From: Chloroflexota bacterium
Lineage (GTDB): Bacteria; Chloroflexota; Anaerolineae; Caldilineales; Caldilineaceae
Reading direction: 5' to 3'
NCBI GenBank assembly: GCA_003577005.1
Contig: QEUW01000340.1
Location: 1-8,097, forward strand
DNA: 8,097 nt
The translations under genes were made by a program, and so were the position numbers. Every line of letters begins with the position of its first letter. Positions within the stretch are counted from its first letter, which is position 1. Below are positions 1 through 7,900 of the stretch, one piece after another. Under the pieces are notes generated by a model that saw only the letters and a list, made by a program, of their open reading frames with translations, ran no database searches and was not told the DNA's origin.

Positions 1-3000
1 GCGCTGGGAACACAGACCGATCTGGACGGCTATATCCGCTTCAAGGGGTCGCTCATCTCGATCAGCGATGGCGACGATGTGCGCTGGGGCGTCCAGGTCG
101 CCATGGAGGGCCTCGACCTGGCCGATGGACGCTCGGTCACCTCGTTGGAGGGCGCGTGGGCCAGGCGCATCTCCTGGCTGTTGGGGCTGGGTGCGGGGTT
201 GCCTCTCTTTGTCAACGGCATGCGCAAGGGAGATGTTACCCACGTCATGGGCGGCATGGGGTTGACCTTTATGACGCTCATCGACCTGGACCAATACCAG
301 CACCCGGACCGGCCCGCGGCCCTGCCCACGCTCGAGCGGCTGACCCTGGCCAAAGCTGGTTTTCGCTATATCCCGTTGGGCAACGGAGAATCTCTCTTTG
401 AATTGCTGCTCGATCTGCGGCTGCGGTACAAATTCGACAGCGCGATCACTCAACTGCTCAGCGGGGTCGCCACGGCACTGGGGTGCGGCGGCCACGCGGC
501 GACCGATCTCTTTGGCCTTGAACTGGATAAGCTCAAGATCAGTGGTCCGCTGGAGATCGAGGTCGCCAACCTGTGTCTGGGGGTGAAGCACGGGCCCCAA
601 GGCGCCGAATGGATGCCTGAGGTGGACGAGGGGATCCGGCGCGTCTTCGACCGGCGCAATCTGACCCTCACCCTGCGCGACCTACCTGCCATCGAGATCG
701 AACAGGGCCAACCGGGGGACCACCCCAGACACCTGGCCAGCGCTAAGCTTGTCAGGATGACCAACGGCGCGGTCACCAAATATGGTCTCAATCTCAGCCT
801 CAAAGGTCTGGGCGGCCCTGATCTGGCGGTCAACCTACCCACAGCAGGTCTGATTCTCTATTTCTACCCAGACTTTGAGATCGACATCGTTCCGCAACTG
901 ACCACAAAGCCCAAGTTCAGCTTTCTGGCGCCGCCGGTCTGTTATGCCGAAGGCGTCATCGACCTGGGCAAACCCATCCCCGGCTTTGGAGGAACACAGA
1001 ACCGTGTCACGGTCGATGTGGGCCTCTACAACAGCGAGGTAAAACCGCGCGCCAAGATCACCAAAGAGTCGCTCAAGCCGTTGATGCAGCTCAAGAACTA
1101 CAAATATCGCTTTGGCGGCGAAGTGGTGTGGGGTGATGCGCAAGGGCCACAGAACCAGCCCTTTAGCTTTCAATTCGTGGAGATCCACTATGAGGGGCAA
1201 TCTGCGCTCTTTACCGTAGGCGGGATGGGCGTCTACGGCCTGGGCGGGCTCTATGGGCGCAACATTGCACCCGGTGTGGCAGGAGGCAACACCGGCGCCC
1301 AGTCGATTGCCAACTGGATCCAGCAGGATGGCGTCGCGGCCTTTGCCAATATCAAAGATTGGCCCGAGGTTCCCAGCGCCAGCACCTGGCACCCGGACCG
1401 CAACTGGGCCAAAGATGAGAACAAGCACGCGCTGGGGCTCTTTCTCAAGGCCAAATCCGCCTTTGACAATGGCAAACGGGCCGAAGCAGACCTCATTGCG
1501 CTGTTGGGTTTCCCGGAGGTCTGGTTTGCGCTGGCCGGCTATGTGGTGGTCAAACCCCTGGGCAGCACAGTGGCCGTGGTCATCGCCTACGACGACCGCA
1601 GCGGCTCCTTTGTCATCAAAGCGTTGGTGGAATACAAGGTGAAGAAGGAGTCTGGGCAAATCGTCAAGGCCACTACTCGCTATGAGCTGGGCCAACAGGC
1701 AAAGCCGGCGCGCGTCTGGGTCTATCTGGGTCATTTCAACGAACAACAGGGCGGCCCGGTTCTGGCCCGCTTCTTCAACCTCTTCAACATCAAGTTTTAT
1801 ATTGTGGGAGACTCGGACGGCCTTTCTCCTTTTGGCCTTACGGCCAATGAGTCACTGCTGCGTCCCTCACTGCCCGGCGATGCAATGGGTATGGGCGCGC
1901 TCTTCCAGATTGGTCCCAAGAAGTATGGGCCAAGCTGGCTCAACATCCAACTCTTTGGCGCACTGGGGTTCAACATTGGTCTTGCCACTGATCCGTTCCT
2001 CGTCTACGGGAATATCTACGCCGTGGGCGAGATCAAGCTCAAGGTGCTCTTTGTCAAGGCCAAGCTGGCGTTGGCGGCCCAGCTCTACGGCATGGCGACC
2101 TCGGACTTCTACCGCTTTGCCGGTGAATTCACCGTCAAGGTCAATATGCCGTGGCCGATCGACGACGTCAAAGCCTCGTGCGACTTTATCCTCGAAGAGG
2201 GGACGCCCAGGTTGACCGCGCCCGCGCTGGAGACGCGCGCCACCGCCCTGGCCCGCCTGGAGAGCATCTCACAGGAGTTCGACGGCGCGCCGCCGGTGGT
2301 GCCTATCGACGGGGTGCTCGCCATTCACTTTAACAAACCGATCCATTCGATCAACCCGGACACGGCGACGCAACTGACCGTCAACGATGTACTCGACTTC
2401 CAACGTGATGAACAGCTTCACGCCAATCTTACCGAAACCACCAGCACGATCTTTCTGGATCAAGAGTATGAAGTGACCTTTGAGCACAAGCTCGCAAAAA
2501 TTGCCATCTATCGCCGCACCTACGCCGATGCCGGCCACACCCAACCCAACGGCTGGGAAGTGGTGGAGCACATGATCGGCTCGTGGGATGTTCCGGCGGT
2601 TTATGACGAGCAGCAGCAGCCCAACGGCAAGGTGGAGCCCCATCATGTGCTCTATTTGAACAGTTTCTTCCCGGCTGACCTCCAGTTTTCCGCCGACGCC
2701 CTGCGCGAGTTCTACGACTGGATCGTCGAGTGGGGCTACATCCCCCCTTGCGCCACACCACATGAAGTCTGTCTCTTCTCGCCCGGCAACGCCGCCTGGA
2801 TAGGGCCGGCGGTCGATATGTCGGGCCACTTCTACAAAATTGCCTTTTCCACCAGGTTGGGTGCGGTCAAGATTGCCGAGACGCGCATCAATGACCAACT
2901 CACCGGCATCCTGCCCCGCAACCTGCGCCGGATGGCGCTCCACCAGGGGCAACTCCATCTGCCTGAAGGGACAGAGATCCAGGTGCCCACCCCCGACGGC

Positions 3001-4896
3001 GTGGACCTCTATCTGCGTTTGCGTCTGCCCACCGGTCTTGACCTGGAGCTGGCGGCGCGGGTGGATGTGGCCGTACGCCTGCGCGGGGTCAGCAACCCGG
3101 CGCAGTTGCGCATCACCGCCCAACCTGACCCTGCGGCGGAAGGTGGGCTGGCGCTCGACTTCGATCTACAAGTACGCGCCGATGACCTCCTGACCGTGGA
3201 GCCAAGTCTCTATGACGTTCTGGATAATGGTGATATCGTTCTGCGCATCCATTTGAAAGCGCACGCCTTTGACCACCTCATCTCCGCTGTTGAGACCAAC
3301 GGCCCCCATATCGATCTCAATCCTGACCAGGTGGCCGAGCTGATGGACCCATCCATGCAGAACTACCTGCTGGAGATGTTGGGTGTACTCCAGGAGCGCC
3401 TCTTGCTGGCGATCTACCAGCTTTGCCTGCAATCCACGCTGACCGAGCGGGCCAACTGGGGCCGCACACCGGTCAGCGCCGACCTCCCGGCCGACCCGGC
3501 TGAGGCCATCGACGCCCTTTGGGACCTGCAACTCTTTGAGCCAAACACCGAATATCGCATCACCTACGAGGTAGTCTCCGACGCCGAGACCAGAGTGGTG
3601 CTCAAGGATCAGAGTTGCGACCAGGAGACTGCACCCAAACCTGCAGACTCGTTCAAAGCCGTGAGCAGCGATAGTGCGAACAGCCGCTTCCGCAATTTCT
3701 ATTTCCGCACCGATGCCCTGCCGTCGCAAGACGTGGCAAAGTACGTTGGCCTGACCTTCCCGGCCACGCCAAGCCAGCCGGTCTACCCACACCAGACGGT
3801 CCCCTTCCTGGGGTTGAAAGACCAGGGGTTGATCCGCCGCATCTATCGCAAACACCACGGCGCGGATGTGCTCAAACCCGAAGTGCTCGACCTGGATGGC
3901 AACGCGTTGCCACCGGCGCACACCGGCACCATCGTCATCGCCTCCAGCCCGCTGGACTTTGTACTGGAGGAGCTGGGTGAACATTGTCTGCCCGAGGGCA
4001 AAGGCTTCTCACGAGTTGAGATCAACGTCTGGACGCCAGAGTTGCTACCCGACAGCCACTACGCTGTTCAACTGACGGACCACAGCACCGAGCCCGCACA
4101 GACGCCGTACGCGGCCAGCTTTCGCACATCCAGACATCTTACCTTTGCCGCACATGTTACCCATGTGCAGGGGCTCTTCGACCAGGCCCTGCACGCCCCC
4201 GTGCTGAGCCATGCCACAGCCGCACAGACGTTGAGCAGCGTGCTGGGGCCGGTGCGCGATGGGCTGGCGCCTGGCTTTGACTATGCAGTCGAGACAATCT
4301 ACCGCCAGTTGCTCGGCATCGACGGTGGCAGCCTGCGGACCTTCTTCAATGTTGCGGCCGCCGACCAGGCCTTATATCTCGTCGGCCAACAAGATGGCCG
4401 GCTGGTTGTCTGGGGAATAGCAATCGAACTGGACGAGCCTCTGTTGGGCAAGGAGGGTGTGCATCTCGAACAACTTGCGCCAGACTTACGCCACCTGGCG
4501 GCCAGAGGCATCCTCGTCACCGATCAGAACCGCCTGCTGGTGCGTGATCAGAGCGGCTCGCGGCTGCTCATCTTCAACTCGGATGGGTATACCTTCAACA
4601 CGTTGCAGACGGCCACTGAGTTGGCTCTGGGCTTTGCGCTGGCGGACGCGGTCAAGGCGACAGTGCAAGACTACGTGGAACGCACGCTGACCTACCTGAA
4701 ACCGTCCGAACGGAACAACGAGACGGAGCTAGCGTTCAACCGCATGGCCACCCTGCCCCATATGGACGCCATGTTGGAGCCGGTGCAAACGACCCTGCCC
4801 CTGCCCCTGCCCCCCGCCGGTGACGACGACACCGGCGGCGTTGTCCCACCCACCATGGGCGGCATGATCACCGGCACCGCAGTGCGCTCGGTCTGA
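1..4896 (+). CDS. Giant beta-rich multidomain protein, DUF6603-like and Ig-like regions (5' partial)
   Basis: Frame 1 is open from the first base to TGA at 4894-4896, giving at least 1631 residues. The GTG at 79 has no Shine-Dalgarno sequence and coding sense continues upstream of it, so the start lies outside the window. Codon numbers count from base 1. Codons 1-360 are mixed alpha/beta. Codons 360-735 are rich in Gly, aromatics and alternating hydrophobics, including FTVGGMGVYGLGGLYGRNIAP (404-424, one residue pattern) and the closing MPWPIDD (716-722); from memory this recalls DUF6603 proteins. An Ig-like start follows at 764-780, then beta segments, a helical stretch (1110-1147), two strands ending FRT (1236-1238 and 1375-1377) and a Pro/Gly-rich tail. 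I see no signal peptide, membrane helix or catalytic motif in the visible part. The role is unknown; structural or binding is inferred. That the ORF is real is near certain; the family assignment is tentative. Confidence 0.93.
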   Translation, partial: ALGTQTDLDGYIRFKGSLISISDGDDVRWGVQVAMEGLDLADGRSVTSLEGAWARRISWLLGLGAGLPLFVNGMRKGDVTHVMGGMGLTFMTLIDLDQYQHPDRPAALPTLERLTLAKAGFRYIPLGNGESLFELLLDLRLRYKFDSAITQLLSGVATALGCGGHAATDLFGLELDKLKISGPLEIEVANLCLGVKHGPQGAEWMPEVDEGIRRVFDRRNLTLTLRDLPAIEIEQGQPGDHPRHLASAKLVRMTNGAVTKYGLNLSLKGLGGPDLAVNLPTAGLILYFYPDFEIDIVPQLTTKPKFSFLAPPVCYAEGVIDLGKPIPGFGGTQNRVTVDVGLYNSEVKPRAKITKESLKPLMQLKNYKYRFGGEVVWGDAQGPQNQPFSFQFVEIHYEGQSALFTVGGMGVYGLGGLYGRNIAPGVAGGNTGAQSIANWIQQDGVAAFANIKDWPEVPSASTWHPDRNWAKDENKHALGLFLKAKSAFDNGKRAEADLIALLGFPEVWFALAGYVVVKPLGSTVAVVIAYDDRSGSFVIKALVEYKVKKESGQIVKATTRYELGQQAKPARVWVYLGHFNEQQGGPVLARFFNLFNIKFYIVGDSDGLSPFGLTANESLLRPSLPGDAMGMGALFQIGPKKYGPSWLNIQLFGALGFNIGLATDPFLVYGNIYAVGEIKLKVLFVKAKLALAAQLYGMATSDFYRFAGEFTVKVNMPWPIDDVKASCDFILEEGTPRLTAPALETRATALARLESISQEFDGAPPVVPIDGVLAIHFNKPIHSINPDTATQLTVNDVLDFQRDEQLHANLTETTSTIFLDQEYEVTFEHKLAKIAIYRRTYADAGHTQPNGWEVVEHMIGSWDVPAVYDEQQQPNGKVEPHHVLYLNSFFPADLQFSADALREFYDWIVEWGYIPPCATPHEVCLFSPGNAAWIGPAVDMSGHFYKIAFSTRLGAVKIAETRINDQLTGILPRNLRRMALHQGQLHLPEGTEIQVPTPDGVDLYLRLRLPTGLDLELAARVDVAVRLRGVSNPAQLRITAQPDPAAEGGLALDFDLQVRADDLLTVEPSLYDVLDNGDIVLRIHLKAHAFDHLISAVETNGPHIDLNPDQVAELMDPSMQNYLLEMLGVLQERLLLAIYQLCLQSTLTERANWGRTPVSADLPADPAEAIDALWDLQLFEPNTEYRITYEVVSDAETRVVLKDQSCDQETAPKPADSFKAVSSDSANSRFRNFYFRTDALPSQDVAKYVGLTFPATPSQPVYPHQTVPFLGLKDQGLIRRIYRKHHGADVLKPEVLDLDGNALPPAHTGTIVIASSPLDFVLEELGEHCLPEGKGFSRVEINVWTPELLPDSHYAVQLTDHSTEPAQTPYAASFRTSRHLTFAAHVTHVQGLFDQALHAPVLSHATAAQTLSSVLGPVRDGLAPGFDYAVETIYRQLLGIDGGSLRTFFNVAAADQALYLVGQQDGRLVVWGIAIELDEPLLGKEGVHLEQLAPDLRHLAARGILVTDQNRLLVRDQSGSRLLIFNSDGYTFNTLQTATELALGFALADAVKATVQDYVERTLTYLKPSERNNETELAFNRMATLPHMDAMLEPVQTTLPLPLPPAGDDDTGGVVPPTMGGMITGTAVRSV
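1081..2205 (+). other. Glycine/aromatic-rich beta region within gene 1 (possible DUF6603-type domain)
   Basis: Codons 361-735 of the first gene show many short alternating hydrophobic strands separated by Gly, Asp and Asn turns. Landmarks are VVWGDAQG (375-382), the glycine cluster GGMGVYGLGGLYGR (407-420), FGALGFNIGLATDPF (about 644-658) and the PWPIDD closing motif (717-722), followed by a strand ending in acidic residues. A Gly-rich strand followed by N-x-A-P and a late P-W-P-(L/I)-x-D strand is what I remember of DUF6603 proteins, whose function is not established. No profile search could be run, so the family name is a suggestion. An amphipathic beta-barrel or beta-helix fold would also fit. 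Confidence 0.35.
2278..2670 (+). other. Bacterial Ig-like (Big_5/SbsA-like) segment within gene 1
   Basis: Codons 760-780 read P-P-V-V-P-I-D-G-V-L-A-I-H-F-N-K-P-I. This matches the opening strands of SbsA-type bacterial Ig-like domains, where Pro and a variable 'DG' precede I-x-F-(S/N)-x-P-(I/V). The following strands (LTVNDVLDF, YEVTFEHKLAKIAIYRR) fit a beta sandwich. Such domains are usually structural or adhesive repeats in surface and secreted proteins. The end of the domain is unclear, because the classic closing strand (L-x-P-x-T-x-Y) appears much later, at codons 1180-1189 (EPNTEYRITYEV). The domain may therefore carry a large insertion. Confidence 0.45.
4795..4812 (+). repeat. Three tandem CTGCCC hexamers near the 3' end of gene 1
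   Basis: CTGCCC occurs three times in a row and encodes Leu-Pro-Leu-Pro-Leu-Pro, in frame. It is followed by further Pro/Gly/Asp-rich codons (PPAGDDDTGG) to the end of the protein. A hexamer repeat is a multiple of three, so copy-number change would alter the tail length without a frameshift. It most likely encodes a flexible C-terminal tail. Confidence 0.75.
4814..4838 (+). repeat. Inverted repeat, 9-bp perfect stem and 7-nt loop, inside the 3' end of gene 1
   Basis: CCGCCGGTG (4814-4822) and CACCGGCGG (4830-4838) are perfect reverse complements around ACGACGA. The stem is very GC-rich. There is no T-run after it and it lies about 56 bases before the stop codon, so it does not look like an intrinsic terminator. 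It may simply follow from the codons for Pro-Ala-Gly-Asp-Asp-Asp-Thr-Gly-Gly. Confidence 0.6.
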
Positions 4897-4917
4897 AGAC
4901 GTTGAACATCTGTATCA

Positions 4918-4956
4918 TCGACACTGATTGGCGGTAGCTCATTATAGCCGTTCTAT
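4918..4956 (+). promoter_or_regulatory. Weak candidate promoter(s) for gene 2
   Basis: Two sigma-70-like pairs can be proposed in the gap. TCGACA (4918-4923) and CATTAT (4940-4945) are separated by 16 bases and match the consensus at 5/6 and 4/6. TTGGCG (4928-4933) and TTCTAT (4951-4956) are separated by 17 bases and match 4/6 and 3/6. Either would place the transcription start near or in the palindrome at 4959-4974, the usual position for a repressor site. Both are weak, and gene 2 may instead be read from the promoter of gene 1. Confidence 0.2.
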
Positions 4957-4958
4957 GC

Positions 4959-4974
4959 GGCGAAACGTTTCGCC
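4959..4974. promoter_or_regulatory. Perfect 16-bp palindrome, LacI-family operator-like
   Basis: GGCGAAACGTTTCGCC is identical to its own reverse complement. The central AAACGTTT with a CG at the dyad is the hallmark of LacI/GalR-family operators; PurR of E. coli, for example, binds sites like ACGCAAACGTTTGCGT. The site lies just before the ribosome binding site of gene 2, where a bound repressor would block initiation or elongation. In RNA the same bases could form a hairpin with a 6-bp stem and 4-nt loop next to the Shine-Dalgarno sequence. I noticed no second copy in the window. The palindrome itself is certain; the operator role is inferred. Confidence 0.5.
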
Positions 4975-4980
4975 AAGGAG
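4975..4980 (+). promoter_or_regulatory. Ribosome binding site of gene 2 (AAGGAG)
   Basis: AAGGAG is a strong Shine-Dalgarno sequence, and six bases separate it from the ATG at 4987. It decides the start of the second large gene in favour of this ATG over the out-of-frame ATG at 4955-4957. It abuts the 16-bp palindrome, so a hairpin or bound protein there could affect ribosome access. Confidence 0.85.
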
Positions 4981-4986
4981 CATACG

Positions 4987-7900
4987 ATGCCTGACATCCA
5001 AGCACTATGGCGACCGGCGGCATTTAGCGCTGTCGGCGCCGGATTTCTCGACGACGAGACGCTATACGACGGCGTCCATCTACGCTGGAGCTTTGACCAC
5101 CGGTTTGGGCTGCCCTTTGTCCGCGGCAATACGGCGCGTGGCCACTTTCGCGTCATGTTCAGGAGTGGCTATCCGGGCACGATCAACGATCTGGATCTCC
5201 GTACCAACGGGTATAACCAGGCTTTCCCTGTGCGCAATAGCCAGACCTACTACCCGGATGCGGGCATGTTGCACTATGGCAATGTCATCAGTTTTTGGAA
5301 ACAGTCCCCCGCGGCGTACATGACGCTTCTTGCACGCTGTGAGATCGGTCTGCAAAGTCTGAGAGGGGCCTTCCACGAACTTGACCGCCAGCAACGAGAT
5401 TTTGTCCGCTATGCCGAAGAGGTGCTCGACCGGTTGCGCCCGGAGATTCGTCCACAATCGATCACCCAGGCGCACAGCGAGGCCTGCGCTGTCGACCTCT
5501 ACTATCCGCCCTTCAGCGGAGGCGCGACCGGCGGCCAACCAGATATTCGCATGCACCTGATGGGGCTGAACCGCTTTGGCCAGACGGTGGCCAGTGACTG
5601 GGTGGGTCGCTACGCCAATGGCGTGCAAAAACAGACCGCTCGACTGCGCGCACCGGGCATCGCGGCGGTGCGCATGGAAGCTGCGCCAGGCAAGCCATAC
5701 ACCAGCCCAAGCGAAGTCTATTGGGTGCTCTGCGAGGAGTATTGCCAGGCCTATATCTGGTCCGATGATGTAACCGACTTCCGCTTCAACGGCGACCCCA
5801 ACTATCACACGCCGGAAGTTGCCGAGCAAGAACACTACCGCCCCTTCAAAACCGATATTGACATTGGCAGCGCGGCCGACGCCATTGCCAATTTCTTTGT
5901 CGGAACGGGGGAGGTGCAGGGGATACTTGACCGGGAACCGGTGGCCGCCATGGCAAGCTTCAAGGTCAACCATCTCGAAGAAGGCGGCCAGGGCGGCAAC
6001 ACCGCGCTGAATCTGCCAGTGCTCTCCAGCCTGCTGGTCGCCAGCCTCGACCCGGTGGCGGCGCGCATTCTGGGCCTCTATGGTTTTTTTGACTACGACA
6101 AACCAGAAGCGCTTCAGGGCCACGACGTCAAGGTAGAGGCCGCCCTTCCCTTCTTCGAAGCCGGTAACCTCTTTGCGCTGGATGACGCCCTGGTCACCTT
6201 GGGTGCGGCGCACGGGGTCTACCAGCAGCACTATTTCTGCGATCCTGGCCAGCCCACACCGGGTGTGCTCTACGGTGCGCGCTTTTGTGGCCTGGTGCTG
6301 GCGCCTCATCTCATGCAGCAAGAGCAACCTGCGCCCCCCGACGCCGCGCTCACCGTCACCGTAAACGATGTGCCGGCGCAGGATGACCCAGCGCAGATGG
6401 ATCTGCTCGTCGACAGCAGGCTGATTTTGGCGCTGCCCGGCGGCGAGACGCCGCCCCATCTTGGGCCTGCCGCCTATCTGGTTGAGCGACGGCTGAGCGG
6501 CCAGGAGTACAGCAATGCCGCCGCCGATGACGAGGGCAAGCCTGACCCGTTGGCGGACTTTGGGCTGCTGCCGCCGGTCTTCATGGCGCGGCGCGGCGAG
6601 GAGCCCGGCGAGCCACCCCTTTCGCTCCGGGATAGTTTTCGCATTCCGGCCCAGCGCAGCGATGCCGTGGAATACCGGCTGCAAGCCTTTGATCTCTTTG
6701 GCCGCCCGTCACCGGCTGTAGAAGATCTCAAACAGCTTATCGAATTGCCCTGCCATGCACCCGGCGAGCCATCAAACCTCGCCTGCCACATTGTGTCCGA
6801 TGGAGACCTGCTCTTTCTGGAGACAACCTTCAGCATCCCGCCCGTGACCAAACCGCTGGAGGCCATACGCCAACAGTTGGAGATCACCCTCCACGCGCTG
6901 CCGGATGAGCCGGAAGAGCCTGCTCCACCCGAAACGACAACCTGGCCGGGGATCCAGATGGGGCGTCTGCTGCGGATTGGGTTCGGCGCCAACGCCGAAT
7001 TGGATCTGAGCAGCCTCGCCAGCGCCTGTTTGCAGTTGCAATGGAATGGGCAGACGTTATCCCGCCTTCCCTACGCCGAGGCCGGTTGTGCGGAACAATT
7101 CCCGCCCGTTGCGCCGGTGATCGAACCCATCGACCTGCCGGCGCTGCCCTACGCCACCACAGGCTACCGCAGTTACCGGCTGCGCATCGCCGTGGGCCAG
7201 GTAGACGCAATGGCGCCCGACGCCTACCGCTGGTGCATCCGCCTGCGCATCCAGGGGCGTAACCCGGAAACAAGCGCAACTCTCTATTCTGCCGAACCAT
7301 GCGCGGCGGCTGACTGGCTGATCCCCCCTCCGCCGCCGGCTGTGGTGCAGCCCGAAACGGCAGCCATCCCGGTGAGCAGCTACCCGGACACTCTGGGCAA
7401 TTCCTATTACATGCTCGACCTGAGCGTCTTTGGCCTGGCCGAAGGCAGTCTGGCGAATATCTATCAGGCCCGGCTGGATCGCATTACAGAGACGCCGGAG
7501 ACCCTGGTGGCAGGCAACTGTCTGTTGGACCGGGCGGCTTTCCTCCAGGCCGCGCGCGCCAACAAGCAGCCTTTTGAACTCTTGACCGCGGAGCCGGTGA
7601 CCTATCGCTCCGCCGACCGTTTTTACAGTGTGGCGGCGCCAGGCGATCTACGCCACTATTACGTGCTGGCCGTAACCGGCACGACACCCTATCTGCAAGA
7701 GCGCAAGTGGTCGGATGCGGCGTTTGTGCTCTTTACCACCCCGGAACCAGCGGCGCTGCCCGCGCTCCATATCGCACGGGTGGAGCCGTTCACGATTGCC
7801 GGCCAGCCCCGTGTGCGGCTGGAGTACACCATTCCGGCTGCGGGGTGGGATGGCACAACCTATCCGCCCAAGGTGCAGATCATGCGGCGCGACCTGAGCA

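Noticed and set aside
79..81. GTG at 79 as the start of gene 1
   Set aside because: No Shine-Dalgarno sequence precedes it, and the same frame is open with protein-like sequence (LDGYIRFKGSLISISDGDD) back to base 1. The gene begins outside the window.
835..1746. 303-codon minus-strand open frame
   Set aside because: It is codon-on-codon antisense to gene 1 and explained by the lack of TTA, CTA and TCA codons there. No domain is recognisable.
2269..3123. 284-codon minus-strand open frame
   Set aside because: Same codon-aligned antisense shadow of gene 1; the plus-strand protein has coherent Ig-like motifs here.
3166..3984. 272-codon minus-strand open frame
   Set aside because: Codon-aligned antisense shadow of gene 1 with no start signal or domain.
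4814..4838. Intrinsic terminator for gene 1
   Set aside because: The stem is strong but has no T-run after it and lies inside the coding sequence.
4959..4974. Intrinsic terminator in the gap between the genes
   Set aside because: The palindrome is followed by AAGGAG, not a T-run, and sits directly before the start of gene 2; an operator or translation-control role fits better.
4928..5323. 131-codon + strand frame starting with TTG at 4928
   Set aside because: It overlaps gene 2 in another frame, starts at a TTG without a ribosome binding site, and has an Arg/Ser-rich composition typical of an out-of-frame reading. Gene 2 has the proper AAGGAG and ATG.
5731..5745. C-x3-C pair (VLCEEYCQ) in gene 2 as a metal site
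   Set aside because: There is no second Cys or His pair nearby and the protein has many scattered cysteines, so a zinc site is not supported.
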